41,484 nucleotides of DNA from Chitinispirillales bacterium ANBcel5 (GCA_029688955.1 JARUKZ010000039.1:1-41484), one strand, 5' to 3'. Shown: positions 25,389-34,568, numbered from the stretch's first letter. Numbers and translations are program-made. The notes: generated by a model from the letters alone, not told the origin.

Positions 25389-26286
25389 CAGCAAAAACAG
25401 TAGTTAGATACTCTATATGTTCTTTTAACCTCTGTTCACTTTCAAAACTGTGTCCCCAGCGGTTTTTTATGTACGATACATCAAAAATTGCAGGGTCAGC
25501 TCCCCATCCCTTGTCTTCGACCTTAATTTCGCTTTCAGAACCAGTTATCTCTTTTATCCAGCGTGCAATTTGTTCCCAGGACACAAACTCACGTGCGAGT
25601 CCGTGCATAACACTTCTGTTTTCCTCTGTTTGCACAAGGCTCAGGTAAATACGGGCAAGGTCTCCGGCCCAGATAAATTGGGTCCCATCGTACTTGATCA
25701 CTTCAAGTGGTTTGTTTTCTAACGCATTTTTTACCAGAGTGTGGAATCGCCGGTCTGGTTGAGTTGAACCACCTCTAAAAACCGGATTACCAAAGGTGTA
25801 CCCTGGTCGGACAATATTTCCTCTAATTGTGGCTTTGCTGCAGAAGCCCAGGATATACGCTTCGGATGCTGCCTTGGTTGCCCCGTAAAGATCTGTTGGC
25901 CGACAGACACTCTGTGGTGTCATAAGAGGGCGAATCTCGCCAACTGCAGCTGTTGAGGAGGTATAGATAAACTGTTTGACCCCGGCATTTTCTGCTGTCT
26001 CAAGAAGGTAGGCAGTGAATTCGGTATCATTTTTTAGCATTGTAAGAGGTGTCTCTCCCCATCCAAGAGCAACATGGATACACACATCGTGGTCTTGTAA
26101 GCTCTGGCTTATCGCCTCTTTGGCTTCAAATCCTCCCTCTATTACACTGACACCTTGAATGTTATAGAGCTCAGGGAGCTTATCCGGGTTGCGGACAAGC
26201 GTTGTTACCTCATAATTGTTCTCAATGAGGGTTTGGACAATATAGGAGCCGATAAAACCGCTTCCCCCGGTAACAAATATCTTCAA
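25372..26286 (-). CDS. NAD-dependent epimerase/dehydratase, extended SDR
   Basis: A 304-residue extended short-chain dehydrogenase. The NAD(P)-binding motif is KIFVTGGSGFIGSYIV at the N-terminus. The catalytic triad is readable as Ser/Thr in YTSSTAAVGE and YGATK (Tyr-x-x-x-Lys). The region NIVRPGYTFGNP follows the family pattern. I choose TTG at 26286 (LKIFVTGG) since aaggag sits 7 bases before it; the GTG at 26304 overlaps that ribosome site. Substrate could be a nucleotide sugar or a small carbonyl compound; sequence does not decide. It stands alone and ends in its own terminator. Confidence 0.88.
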   Translation of the reverse strand: MKIFVTGGSGFIGSYIVQTLIENNYEVTTLVRNPDKLPELYNIQGVSVIEGGFEAKEAISQSLQDHDVCIHVALGWGETPLTMLKNDTEFTAYLLETAENAGVKQFIYTSSTAAVGEIRPLMTPQSVCRPTDLYGATKAASEAYILGFCSKATIRGNIVRPGYTFGNPVFRGGSTQPDRRFHTLVKNALENKPLEVIKYDGTQFIWAGDLARIYLSLVQTEENRSVMHGLAREFVSWEQIARWIKEITGSESEIKVEDKGWGADPAIFDVSYIKNRWGHSFESEQRLKEHIEYLTTVFAASTPS

Positions 26287-26716
26287 AGTAATCTCCTTTA
26301 TCACAGGGTTAAATCAGATGCTTTTCTGCGCTCAATATAGTGTAACCGGCTCAGGAAGTCAATAATGGGGGAACCGTGAGCAGTTATTTGATTGAAAATT
26401 TTTATCACAGAGGCTGGACACTTTGGGTAGATTTTTAGGTAAAAAGAGAAAAAATGCAGCTCATCGCTTCTATTATAATAGGTATAATTACCCACAGTGC
26501 CTTGAAAAGAGGGTCTCCTTTTCTTAGTTTATGGTGTTAAATAGTAGTTGGGAGGAGTAGATTTGCATAAACTTTGGCTTCAGGCCTTTGCTTCAGCATA
26601 AAAAGACATTCCCACCAACTCCGAAAATTATATTATGTGATTACATTTTTAGATGAGTGTATGGTACTGTAGATAGAGAAAACAACGAAAACTTAAGTCA
26701 CAGGGGAACCGTTTAT
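26287..26716. other. Intergenic region upstream of accD
   Basis: A 430-bp gap between divergent genes. It holds two AT-rich -10-like words near 26472-26490 (tataat, tataat), but no matching -35 that I trust. A ggaggag ribosome-like site near 26553 precedes a 12-codon TTG frame. No RNA gene was recognised. Confidence 0.35.
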
Positions 26717-27553
26717 ATGCCATGGTTTATCAAGACCAGATCAACACGGGATGCAAAAAAGAAGCGCCGTGATGAGATATGGATACGCTGTAAATCGTGT
26801 AATGCGCATATCTTTAAAGAAGATTTCAGTAACAATCAAAATGTCTGCCCCAAGTGTAACTGGCATGGTAAATTAACCGCCTATGAGCGTATAGGTATTA
26901 CACTGGATTCCGGTTCGTTTGCTGAGATAAACGAAACTATCACTCCTTCAGATCCGCTCTCTTTCGTTGATGCCAAGGGGAGTTACAAGGAAAAAGTTGA
27001 GCTGGCACGGGAAAAAACAAGCCTCAATGAGTCGATTGTAACCGGTACCGGAAAAATTAGTGGTATAGATGTGGTTGTGGGGGTTATGGACTTTCGATTT
27101 CTTGGCGGAAGTCTTGGCTCTGCGACGGGTGAGAAGATCCTTCTGGCTGCAAACTATGCCTATGATCATCGGCTGCCCTATATCGTTTTTTCCGCCTCTG
27201 GTGGTGCCCGGATGCATGAAGGGATACTGTCACTGATGCAGATGGCTAAAACGTGTGCAGGGGTGGCTCGTCTGGATGAAAAGAGGCTACCCTATATTTC
27301 TGTGCTTACTGATCCTACAACCGGGGGAGTTTCGGCTTCCTATGCTATGGTTGGTGATCTGAATTTGGCAGAGCCGGGGGCGTTGGTTGGTTTTGCCGGC
27401 CGCAGGGTAATTGAGCAGACGATTAAGCAAAAGCTTCCTGAGAATTTTCAGACCTCTGAGTTTGTACAGGAACATGGTTTTATTGACAAGGTTGTGCATC
27501 GCAAAGATATGAAAACAACTCTTCACAAAATTCTCTCATTCTATAACCGTTAA
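26717..27553 (+). CDS. accD: Acetyl-CoA carboxylase carboxyltransferase subunit beta
   Basis: A 278-residue AccD, one half of the transferase that moves CO2 from biotin to acetyl-CoA to make malonyl-CoA. The zinc ribbon is intact: Cys25-x-x-Cys28 and Cys44-x-x-Cys47. The crotonase-like core has GGSLGSATGEKI, FSASGGARMHEGILSLMQMAKT, SVLTDPTTGGVSASYAMVGD and GFAGRRVIEQT. The start is the ATG at 26717 (MPWFIKTR) after caggggaa; the longer frame to 26657 adds 20 atypical residues. accA follows after 12 bp, so the heterotetrameric transferase is encoded together. Confidence 0.97.
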   Translation: MPWFIKTRSTRDAKKKRRDEIWIRCKSCNAHIFKEDFSNNQNVCPKCNWHGKLTAYERIGITLDSGSFAEINETITPSDPLSFVDAKGSYKEKVELAREKTSLNESIVTGTGKISGIDVVVGVMDFRFLGGSLGSATGEKILLAANYAYDHRLPYIVFSASGGARMHEGILSLMQMAKTCAGVARLDEKRLPYISVLTDPTTGGVSASYAMVGDLNLAEPGALVGFAGRRVIEQTIKQKLPENFQTSEFVQEHGFIDKVVHRKDMKTTLHKILSFYNR

Positions 27554-27565
27554 GAGGGTTGCTCC

Positions 27566-28519
27566 ATGGAACGTGAGTTCGATTTCGAAAAACCGATCGC
27601 CGAAATGGAAAAGGCAATCGAGAAACTAAAGACACTTGCAGCTGAAAATAAAGAAGATTTTTCCGATCAGATAAAAGAGCTGGAGAGGAAGTGTGAGGAG
27701 CGTAAGAAAGAGGTCTACGATAATCTTACGCCCTGGCAGACTGTCCAGGTTGCCCGCCATCCAAAACGTCCGTTGCTCATGAATTATATCTCCCTGGTTT
27801 TTTCAGACTTTGTGGAGTTGCACGGGGATAGAGCTTTTGGTGATGATCAGGCGCTTATTGGCGGATTTGCTATGCTTGGTGATCAGAAGGTAATGCTGAT
27901 TGGGCACAACAAAGGTAGCAATGTTGATGAAAATGTGAAACGAAACTTTGGGATGGCCAGCCCTGACGGGTATAGAAAAGCTTTAAGGCTTATGCGTCTG
28001 GCTGAAAAATTTAACATCCCCATCGTAACTTTTATCGATACTCCCGGGGCGTTTCCCGGACTTGACGCTGAGCAGCGGGGACAAGCTGAAGCCATCGCTC
28101 GAAACCTTACGGAAATGGCACGTATAGAGGTTCCCATTGTTACAATCGTTACAGGTGAAGGGGGAAGCGGGGGTGCACTGGGAATCGGTGTGGCCGATAC
28201 GGTGCTTATGCTCTCTTATGCTGTGTATTCGGTAATTTCTCCCGAAGGGTGTGCTTCGATTCTGTGGCGTGATGCAGCTTATTCTCCCGATGCTGCTGAG
28301 GCGTTAAAAATTACTTCAAAATCCCTGCTTGAGCTTGGGGTGATAGACGCAATTGTAGAAGAACCACCGGGTGGGGCCCATTGTAATCATCAACAAACTG
28401 CTGAGTCGATTAAGGATGAGTTGCTTAAAAGTTTGAAAAAATTATCATCCTATTCAACCTCAAAACTGTTATCAAGAAGATTTGATAAGTTTGCTGCTAT
28501 GGGAAAATTCAACAAATAA
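27566..28519 (+). CDS. accA: Acetyl-CoA carboxylase carboxyltransferase subunit alpha
   Basis: A 317-residue AccA, partner of AccD. The N-terminal helical part reads FEKPIAEMEKAIEKL; the core has VQVARHPKRPLLMNYI, ELHGDRAFGDDQALIGG, FGMASPDGYRKALRLM, TFIDTPGAFPGLDAEQRGQ and VTGEGGSGGALGIGVAD. The C-terminus has SPEGCASILWRDA. All family blocks are intact. It is 12 bp from accD and 20 bp from the biotin-carrier fusion gene, so all three are likely one operon. Confidence 0.97.
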   Translation: MEREFDFEKPIAEMEKAIEKLKTLAAENKEDFSDQIKELERKCEERKKEVYDNLTPWQTVQVARHPKRPLLMNYISLVFSDFVELHGDRAFGDDQALIGGFAMLGDQKVMLIGHNKGSNVDENVKRNFGMASPDGYRKALRLMRLAEKFNIPIVTFIDTPGAFPGLDAEQRGQAEAIARNLTEMARIEVPIVTIVTGEGGSGGALGIGVADTVLMLSYAVYSVISPEGCASILWRDAAYSPDAAEALKITSKSLLELGVIDAIVEEPPGGAHCNHQQTAESIKDELLKSLKKLSSYSTSKLLSRRFDKFAAMGKFNK

Positions 28520-28539
28520 TAATGTAAGGATTCTCGGGT

Positions 28540-30561
28540 ATGGCTAAAATTCAGAAAAAAAACAGCGAAGATCAGCTCCATAAGATACCACTGCGTATTA
28601 CTGATACTACTCTAAGAGATGCACATCAGTCGCTCTGGGCAACTCGGATGAGAACTGATGATATACTGCATATTGTTGATATAATCGATAATGTGGGCTA
28701 TTACTCCCTTGAGATGTGGGGCGGAGCCACCTTTGATGTCTGTTTGCGTTTTCTGAGGGAAAACCCCTGGGAACGGCTTCGCATGGTTAAGGCCAAAGCT
28801 AAAAACACACCACTGCAGATGCTCTTACGGGGGCAAAACCTGGTGGGGTACCGAAACTATGCTGATGATGTTGTGGACCGGTTCATTGCACTTGCCTGTG
28901 AGAACGGTATCGACATTTTCCGGGTTTTTGATGCGCTTAACGATACCAGAAATCTGGAAGCTGCAATAAAAGCGGTAAAAAAGTATGGAGGCCATGCTCA
29001 GGGTACACTCTGCTACACAATTTCTCCCCTGCACACAGTAGAAAAATATGTTCAGTATGCAAAAGAACAGGTAGCGTTGGGGATAGATTCACTTTGTATA
29101 AAGGATATGGCAGGTATTCTTTCTCCAATCGCAGCTGAAAAGCTGGTAAGTGCTCTTATAAAAGAGGTTGATATCCCCATTCAGCTTCACTGCCACGCTT
29201 CAAGCGGAATGGCGACTGCAACCTATGTTGAAGGGGTGAGAGCCGGGGCCGGGGCTATTGACTGTGCCATCTCTTCTATGGCCGGGTACTCCTCACAGCC
29301 TCCGGTGGAAACTATGGAAGCTATCTTCTCAGAAACCAACTATTCTGCAAATTTGGATCTGAAGGCTATGGAAAAGGTAGCAAAGTATTTTATGGACCTT
29401 GCTCCCAAAAGACGACAGTGCAACGAACCATTGAATATCATCGACCCCGACATTCTGATCCATCAGATCCCCGGTGGCATGATCTCCAACTTCCGCTCAC
29501 AGCTCCAGATGCAAAAAACTCTGGATAAACTTCCCGAGGTGCTTAATGAGGTCACTGAAGTAAGAAAAGATCTGGGCTATCCACCGTTGGTTACTCCAAC
29601 AAGTCAGATCGTTGGCACTCAGGCTGTTATGAATGTTATCGCCGGTGAGCGTTATAAAATCGTGCCTAAAGAGGTAAGAGACTATGTGAAAGGCTTGTAC
29701 GGGAAATCACCCGCTCCAATTAAAAAAGATATTATCAAGAAAATTCTTGGTGATGAAAAACCAATCACCTCCCGTCCCGCAGACGCACTTAAGCCGATGC
29801 TGCCCAGTGCTACTGATGGGGTTGAGGCTTCGTTTTTCGAAAATGAAGAGGATATCCTCTCTTATGTGCTGCTTCCTGAGCCAGCCAGTGAATATTTTAA
29901 ATATCGCGCTCTTGCTCCTGATGAACGTCCCGAAACTCCTGCTGAACTGGAGATGAAAAAAGCATCTCAGAAACAGGAAATAGAGGATAGATGCATTGAG
30001 CGGGAGGAGAAAACTACCGCCCAGAAACCTTCTCAGTCACCTCAACTGTTAAACGATACCGAGGGAAGCTCAGACATCGAAAGTGTCGCAGCTGAAGTGA
30101 ACAGCAAGATTGAAGGCTTAAAGATTGAAGAGATTGTTTTCAGAAAGGGCGAAGTCTCTCTTAGTGTAAGACCTGCCGGTGCTGTTTCATCGATACAACC
30201 CAGTGGTGCGCCTGCGCAGGAGCCAACAGCGGTTTCTGAGCCTAAAACTGCGCAACCAAAAGCCCAGGAAGAAAGTAAACAGGAGGAGAAAACGCCCCAG
30301 GCTAAGGATGAACCATATTCAAACACAATAAATGCTCCGCTCGTTGGTACTTTTTATCGTGCTCCGGGGCCGGGCAAACCTTCTTTTGTGAAAGAGGGGG
30401 ATGTGGTAGAGAAAGGGGCCAAGGTTTGTATTGTAGAGGCTATGAAACTCTTCAATGAAATATATGCCCCGGTTAAATGTAAGATAGTTAAGGTTTTGGT
30501 TGATGATGGGCAGAATATTGATAAAGATCAGCCGATGATTGGAATCGAAGAGATTAAGTAG
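28540..30561 (+). CDS. Pyruvate/oxaloacetate carboxyltransferase fused to AccB-type biotin carrier
   Basis: A 673-residue fusion. Residues about 15-480 are the carboxyltransferase of PycB/OadA/transcarboxylase 5S type: ITDTTLRDAHQSLWATRM, GGATFDVCLRFL, the carboxylated lysine in CIKDMAG and the metal pair in LHCHASSG. A charged linker (about 480-515) leads to a segment KIEGLKIEEIVFRKGEVSLSVRP, like the N-terminus of AccB. After a Pro/Ala/Gln/Glu-rich linker comes a biotinyl domain, APLVGTFYRAPGPGKPSFVK then VEAMKLFNEI with biotin Lys636. The GTFYRAPGPG part resembles the thumb loop of AccB rather than of OadA or pyruvate carboxylase. It follows accD-accA, so this carrier may serve acetyl-CoA carboxylase as well. 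No biotin carboxylase (accC) is in the window. Confidence 0.92.
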   Translation: MAKIQKKNSEDQLHKIPLRITDTTLRDAHQSLWATRMRTDDILHIVDIIDNVGYYSLEMWGGATFDVCLRFLRENPWERLRMVKAKAKNTPLQMLLRGQNLVGYRNYADDVVDRFIALACENGIDIFRVFDALNDTRNLEAAIKAVKKYGGHAQGTLCYTISPLHTVEKYVQYAKEQVALGIDSLCIKDMAGILSPIAAEKLVSALIKEVDIPIQLHCHASSGMATATYVEGVRAGAGAIDCAISSMAGYSSQPPVETMEAIFSETNYSANLDLKAMEKVAKYFMDLAPKRRQCNEPLNIIDPDILIHQIPGGMISNFRSQLQMQKTLDKLPEVLNEVTEVRKDLGYPPLVTPTSQIVGTQAVMNVIAGERYKIVPKEVRDYVKGLYGKSPAPIKKDIIKKILGDEKPITSRPADALKPMLPSATDGVEASFFENEEDILSYVLLPEPASEYFKYRALAPDERPETPAELEMKKASQKQEIEDRCIEREEKTTAQKPSQSPQLLNDTEGSSDIESVAAEVNSKIEGLKIEEIVFRKGEVSLSVRPAGAVSSIQPSGAPAQEPTAVSEPKTAQPKAQEESKQEEKTPQAKDEPYSNTINAPLVGTFYRAPGPGKPSFVKEGDVVEKGAKVCIVEAMKLFNEIYAPVKCKIVKVLVDDGQNIDKDQPMIGIEEIK

Positions 30562-30600
30562 CAAAGTAACTATTTATTCAAATAGTGATAAAATTTCTGC

Positions 30601-30633
30601 CCGGCCACAAAAGATTTCTTCTTTTGTGGCCGG
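30601..30633 (+). terminator. Strong hairpin after the acc cluster
   Basis: A perfect 14-bp stem (ccggccacaaaaga at 30601-30614 and tcttttgtggccgg at 30620-30633) with a 5-base loop. No T run follows on either strand, so termination may need Rho or the stem may protect the mRNA end. It lies 40 bp after the stop codon. Confidence 0.65.
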
Positions 30634-30732
30634 TACTATACACTGCCCCTTGTTCCTGCCACCTGACAATCTGTTGATTGTTCTGTAACTATCAATAACA
30701 AAAAAACAGAAGTAAAAAACAGGTAATTAACA

Positions 30733-31143
30733 ATGAATTTTATTAGTGCAAAGACAAATTATGGTCTTATAGCTGTAATGGAACTGGTTGAGGGATACGG
30801 CAAAAACCTGGTTCAGATAAAGGATATTGTACAAAGAAGAGGTGTTCCTAAAAACTATCTGGAGCAGATTTTAAACCGATTACTTAAAAGTGGGATAGTG
30901 AAAAGTGTGAGAGGTAACAGGGGTGGGTATGAGCTTAACCGAAATCCCGACACCCTAACACTGCTTGATGTAATTGAGGCACTTGAGGGTGAGATAAAAC
31001 TTACCAACAATATCGAAATGGCTGCTTTGAAAGGTGTTTTTGGAAAGGTTGAAACCTCGGTCAGAAATACTCTTTCTATTACTCTCAGTGAACTGTGGAT
31101 GCAACAGAAGGCCTTGGATCAACAGGTTCTTTATCATATTTAA
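30733..31143 (+). CDS. Rrf2-family regulator, CymR-like, lacking cysteines
   Basis: A 136-residue Rrf2 protein. The winged helix-turn-helix has the family motifs YGLIAVMELVEG, QIKDIVQRRGVPKNYLEQIL and VKSVRGNRGGYEL, then LTLLDVIEALEG. IscR, NsrR and RsrR bind an iron-sulphur cluster with three cysteines, but this protein contains no cysteine at all, so it cannot. In this it is like CymR, the cysteine-metabolism repressor of Firmicutes that works in complex with CysK. The next gene, 11 bp on, is cysK, which strongly supports a CymR-like role. Upstream, caatc-tgtt-gattg (30667-30680) is a possible operator. Confidence 0.9.
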   Translation: MNFISAKTNYGLIAVMELVEGYGKNLVQIKDIVQRRGVPKNYLEQILNRLLKSGIVKSVRGNRGGYELNRNPDTLTLLDVIEALEGEIKLTNNIEMAALKGVFGKVETSVRNTLSITLSELWMQQKALDQQVLYHI

Positions 31144-31154
31144 CGGGGGAATAA

Positions 31155-32084
31155 ATGAATATTGCTCATGATATTACTGAGTTGATAGGCCATACACCTT
31201 TAGTAAAAATCAATACTGCTATTAACAGCGAATCAAATCTGATACTGGCAAAACTGGAGCAGCAAAACCCCTCTTCATCGGTAAAAGACAGAGCTGCTTT
31301 GGGGATGATAAAGGATGCTGAAGAGAAGAGACTGATTGGGCCTGGTTCAACGATTATTGAGGCAACCAGTGGGAACACCGGTATTGCCCTGGCGTTTATT
31401 GCCGCATCAAGAGGGTATAATACAATTGTAGTAATGCCTGATAGTATGAGTGCAGAGCGAAAAAAAATCCTAACGGCGTTTGGTGCACGGCTTGAACTTA
31501 CTGCAGCCCATGAGGGAATGCAGGGGTCCATAAAAAGAGCAGAACAGCTCGCCAGTGAAATACCACACTCCTTTATAGTAGGACAGTTTGATAACAGTGC
31601 AAATGTCGCTATCCATGAGGCAACAACCGCAGAGGAAATCCTAAACGATACAGATGGTACCATTGATATCTTTATTGCAGGTGTAGGTACTGGTGGCACA
31701 ATCACAGGGGTAGGCCGTCATCTTAAAAGAAAAAAGCCCCAAATAAAGGTGATTGGGGTGGAACCATCTGCCTCCGGTGTTTTAAATGGCGCTAAACCTG
31801 CACCTCACATGATTCAGGGGATTGGCGCTGGTTTTATACCATCAATTCTGGATATGGAAGATATTGATGAAGTGATTGGAGTTTCCGATTCTGATGCATT
31901 TGATTGGACCAGAAAAGTTATTCGCCAGGAGGGAATCGCTGCGGGAATATCCAGTGGTGCCGCACTGTTTGCCGCTAATGAATATATTGAAAAAAATCAA
32001 CTCGAAAATAAAACAGCAGTAGTGCTGTTTCCCGATAGCATGGAAAGGTATTTAAGTATACCAATGCTTTTTGCCGACTCTTAG
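31155..32084 (+). CDS. cysK: Cysteine synthase (O-acetylserine sulfhydrylase)
   Basis: A 309-residue PLP enzyme that makes cysteine from O-acetylserine and sulfide. The PLP lysine is Lys44 in SSSVKDRAALG. The substrate loop TSGNTGIALAF, the phosphate-binding GVGTGGTITGVGR and the ending GISSGAALFAA are intact. Length is normal for CysK. The ribosome site is gggga. It is coupled to an Rrf2 regulator, and CysK could be the partner that senses O-acetylserine for it. I cannot exclude that it uses another activated serine or homoserine. Confidence 0.95.
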   Translation: MNIAHDITELIGHTPLVKINTAINSESNLILAKLEQQNPSSSVKDRAALGMIKDAEEKRLIGPGSTIIEATSGNTGIALAFIAASRGYNTIVVMPDSMSAERKKILTAFGARLELTAAHEGMQGSIKRAEQLASEIPHSFIVGQFDNSANVAIHEATTAEEILNDTDGTIDIFIAGVGTGGTITGVGRHLKRKKPQIKVIGVEPSASGVLNGAKPAPHMIQGIGAGFIPSILDMEDIDEVIGVSDSDAFDWTRKVIRQEGIAAGISSGAALFAANEYIEKNQLENKTAVVLFPDSMERYLSIPMLFADS

Positions 32085-32100
32085 CAGTAAAACTAAATGT

Positions 32101-32126
32101 TGGGCCCAGTCAACTGAATGGGCCCA
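32101..32126. terminator. Shared hairpin between convergent cysK and YCF48 genes
   Basis: A 7-bp GC-rich stem, tgggccc (32101-32107) and gggccca (32120-32126), with a 12-base loop, in the 55-bp gap between convergent genes. No T run follows on either side, so terminator strength is uncertain. Confidence 0.5.
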
Positions 32127-32139
32127 TGACGAACTGCTC

Positions 32140-34467
32140 CTATCTGATCATTATACTTCTATTTGCGGAAACTCCCTGTACAGAATATCTGAGTATGTAC
32201 ATTCCCGGACTGATCGTTTGAGTATTAAGAGACACTCTGTTGTTTTGAGGCGAAAGTTTTTCTTTAAGTGTTGTTACCCTTCTGCCTCTTAAATCCATCA
32301 GATCTATTTGTACTGTAGTTGATTGATGGACTTCAAAATTCATTATAACTGAATTTGAGGTGGTAAGAAGGGAGGAGAGGTGATTGTTGTGAATTCTGTT
32401 TCGTTTAGTGATTTGAGGCTGAGTTGATACAGTTTGTCCTGAGGCTCTAATTTTTACTATCGTTCCGCCTCCACCGCATCCCCAACCCACTCTTTCATTT
32501 ACAAAACTGATTGAATGGAGCACCTGAAAGTTTTGTCTACCGGTTTCACCACGCCAGGTCTCTCCACCATCAGTAGTCTGCATAATTATTCCACCACCAC
32601 CTGAAAGCCATCCATGAGAGCTATCGGTAAAGGTGATGTCGTAAATTGGGAAGTTAAGAGTGTCTGTATCAGAGGTGCTAAGAATCTGAACCTCCCAGGT
32701 CTCTCCACCATCAGTAGTTTGATAGAGGTTATCACCCGCTACCCATCCGATATCTTCTGTAATAAAATAAACGGTATGTAACAGACCACTTAACGTATTG
32801 TTATCATTTCTATGCCATGTCTCACCCCCGTCTTCGGTAGCAGCTAAAAAATCTCTTCCGCCGGTAACCCATCCATTCAGTGAATCGAGGAAAAAGACCG
32901 ATCCGTTGGTAATTGAGGATGGAACCGTGATGTCGTACTGTCGAAGGGTGGAGTTAGCACCACCTTCTGTAATATGAACCAAAGTGAGCCGATCACCTCT
33001 ACTCATCTGCGGAAGGGCCCACATATTGTCCTCACTTATGGCGTGTATAGAGTACATCTGTTCGCCCTGATAGTGCGTATTTGCAACCCAGCTACCAGAT
33101 GTATCCAGGTGCACAAGATATGAACTGTTAGGGTCACACCAATGGGAACCTAACCCTCCCACTGCAACTGCGCTGCTGTCATTAACTACTACCAAGTCAC
33201 GTAATCTGCTAAAGGGTCTTCCATATCCTACGCAAAATGTATCTCTTTCATACACTTCCTGCCATGTCTCTCCACCATCGGTGGTATTTAAGATGATTTG
33301 ATTTCCATGATCAAAATCGGTTTTTGTTCCGCTTACCCATCCGGTGTTTTCATCAACGAAATAGACTGCATCATATACATACTGCGGATTTACCTGGAAA
33401 GATTCAAAAAGAGTTTCTTCTGCAGCAATTGGTTGTTTCCAGGGGTCGTCTGCTACGGTGAAAAAATCTCTCTCACCAACGCAAGCTACAAAGTCTTGCG
33501 TTACATAAATAGCATTAATTTCTTCTCCGGTTTGACGATCAACCAGAACACGTGTCCAGTTGTTACCTCCGTCTGTTGTGCGGTAAATTTTTGGCTGCCC
33601 ACCCCTGATCCTGGGACCTGCCACATAGCCTCTTTGAGTGTCAAGAAAACCTATAGCATTGAAATTAGCCTGCAGACTATGTTCTCTCCAATCTTCTCCC
33701 AGATTTTCTGTGGAATAAACAGTGCTTCGGGGTTCAGAAGAAGGTCTCTTGGCTGCAACCCAGGCATGGTTATCTACCGCAGAAACAGCGGTGAAACTTA
33801 CCTGTTCCTCAGTCTCAAGCATAAGCTCCCATGACTCTCCACCATCAACCGTTAAATATACTGCGCCTATACTATTACCATCGGTGGTAATCATCTTACC
33901 TGCTGCCCACCCCGTACTATCATCAACGAAAAAAAGATCGTTTATCTGTGATGCTGTGCCGGGGAAATCGAGCTGATTCCAGGAAATTCCCCCATCATCT
34001 GTATGCCACAGTGCTACACCACCACCGCCGGTATGTTCTCGTCTGTTTGCAATAAGCCATCCGTTTTGCTCTGTGAAATGTATACTTGAAAAGTCGTAAC
34101 GAGGATTCATTACACTGACAGTCCACCTTTCACCCATATCGGTTGATCTTAAATAACGACCATTAGTTCCTGCGACATGAATGGTGTGATCATCCGTTAT
34201 AAACAGGTCCGGAAATGAAACATGTACCCCTACTTCAAGCTTTTCCCAGGTTTGCCCGCCATCAAAAGTCCTTGCGATAGTGCCGGTATACCTAAGGCTG
34301 TCCTGGTTCCAGCTGGGGTTTGCCGAGGCAAATGCGGTGTCTCTGTTTATGAAGGAGGCACTTCGCATGTTAAAAGAGGTGTGCCGTAGTTGAATAGTAC
34401 TCTCAAATGAGTAGCCGTTTAGGGTAAGTCCCAAAAGTAAAAAAACAAAGCAATATACTTTCCTCAT
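32140..34467 (-). CDS. Secreted YCF48/BNR-repeat protein with T9SS-type C-terminal domain
   Basis: A 775-residue exported protein. It has a signal peptide (MRKVYCFVFLLLGLTLNGYSF). The body is a series of beta-propeller blades of the YCF48/BNR type, each with the mark T(D/E)DGGxxW: WHTDDGGISWNQL, YLTVDGGESWELM, YRTTDGGNNWTRV, LNTTDGGETWQEV, AATEDGGETWHRN, YQTTDGGETWEVQ and MQTTDGGETWRGE. GW(V/L)(A/S)G units recur between them. The last 80 residues (NFEVHQSTTVQIDLMDLRGRRV, then SPGMYILRYS) are a type A sorting domain of the type IX secretion system, so the protein is probably exported to the cell surface. It is divergent from the PAP2 gene. Ligand unknown; some members act as assembly factors or adhesins. 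Confidence 0.88.
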   Translation of the reverse strand: MRKVYCFVFLLLGLTLNGYSFESTIQLRHTSFNMRSASFINRDTAFASANPSWNQDSLRYTGTIARTFDGGQTWEKLEVGVHVSFPDLFITDDHTIHVAGTNGRYLRSTDMGERWTVSVMNPRYDFSSIHFTEQNGWLIANRREHTGGGGVALWHTDDGGISWNQLDFPGTASQINDLFFVDDSTGWAAGKMITTDGNSIGAVYLTVDGGESWELMLETEEQVSFTAVSAVDNHAWVAAKRPSSEPRSTVYSTENLGEDWREHSLQANFNAIGFLDTQRGYVAGPRIRGGQPKIYRTTDGGNNWTRVLVDRQTGEEINAIYVTQDFVACVGERDFFTVADDPWKQPIAAEETLFESFQVNPQYVYDAVYFVDENTGWVSGTKTDFDHGNQIILNTTDGGETWQEVYERDTFCVGYGRPFSRLRDLVVVNDSSAVAVGGLGSHWCDPNSSYLVHLDTSGSWVANTHYQGEQMYSIHAISEDNMWALPQMSRGDRLTLVHITEGGANSTLRQYDITVPSSITNGSVFFLDSLNGWVTGGRDFLAATEDGGETWHRNDNNTLSGLLHTVYFITEDIGWVAGDNLYQTTDGGETWEVQILSTSDTDTLNFPIYDITFTDSSHGWLSGGGGIIMQTTDGGETWRGETGRQNFQVLHSISFVNERVGWGCGGGGTIVKIRASGQTVSTQPQITKRNRIHNNHLSSLLTTSNSVIMNFEVHQSTTVQIDLMDLRGRRVTTLKEKLSPQNNRVSLNTQTISPGMYILRYSVQGVSANRSIMIR

Positions 34468-34568
34468 GATTTGACCCCTGGTTAAACAAGTGGTAAGATT
34501 TTTGTTTTAGGGTATTAAAAGTACAAGATCTATGCCACACTAAACGTTTCTTAAGCACACGGGGGAGT

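Noticed and set aside
26301..26495. 64-residue minus frame upstream of the epimerase
   Set aside because: No ribosome site, no recognisable family and it covers the epimerase promoter region.
26553..26601. 12-codon TTG frame after ggaggag upstream of accD
   Set aside because: It is too short, has no attenuator structure that I can see, and lies over 100 bp before accD.
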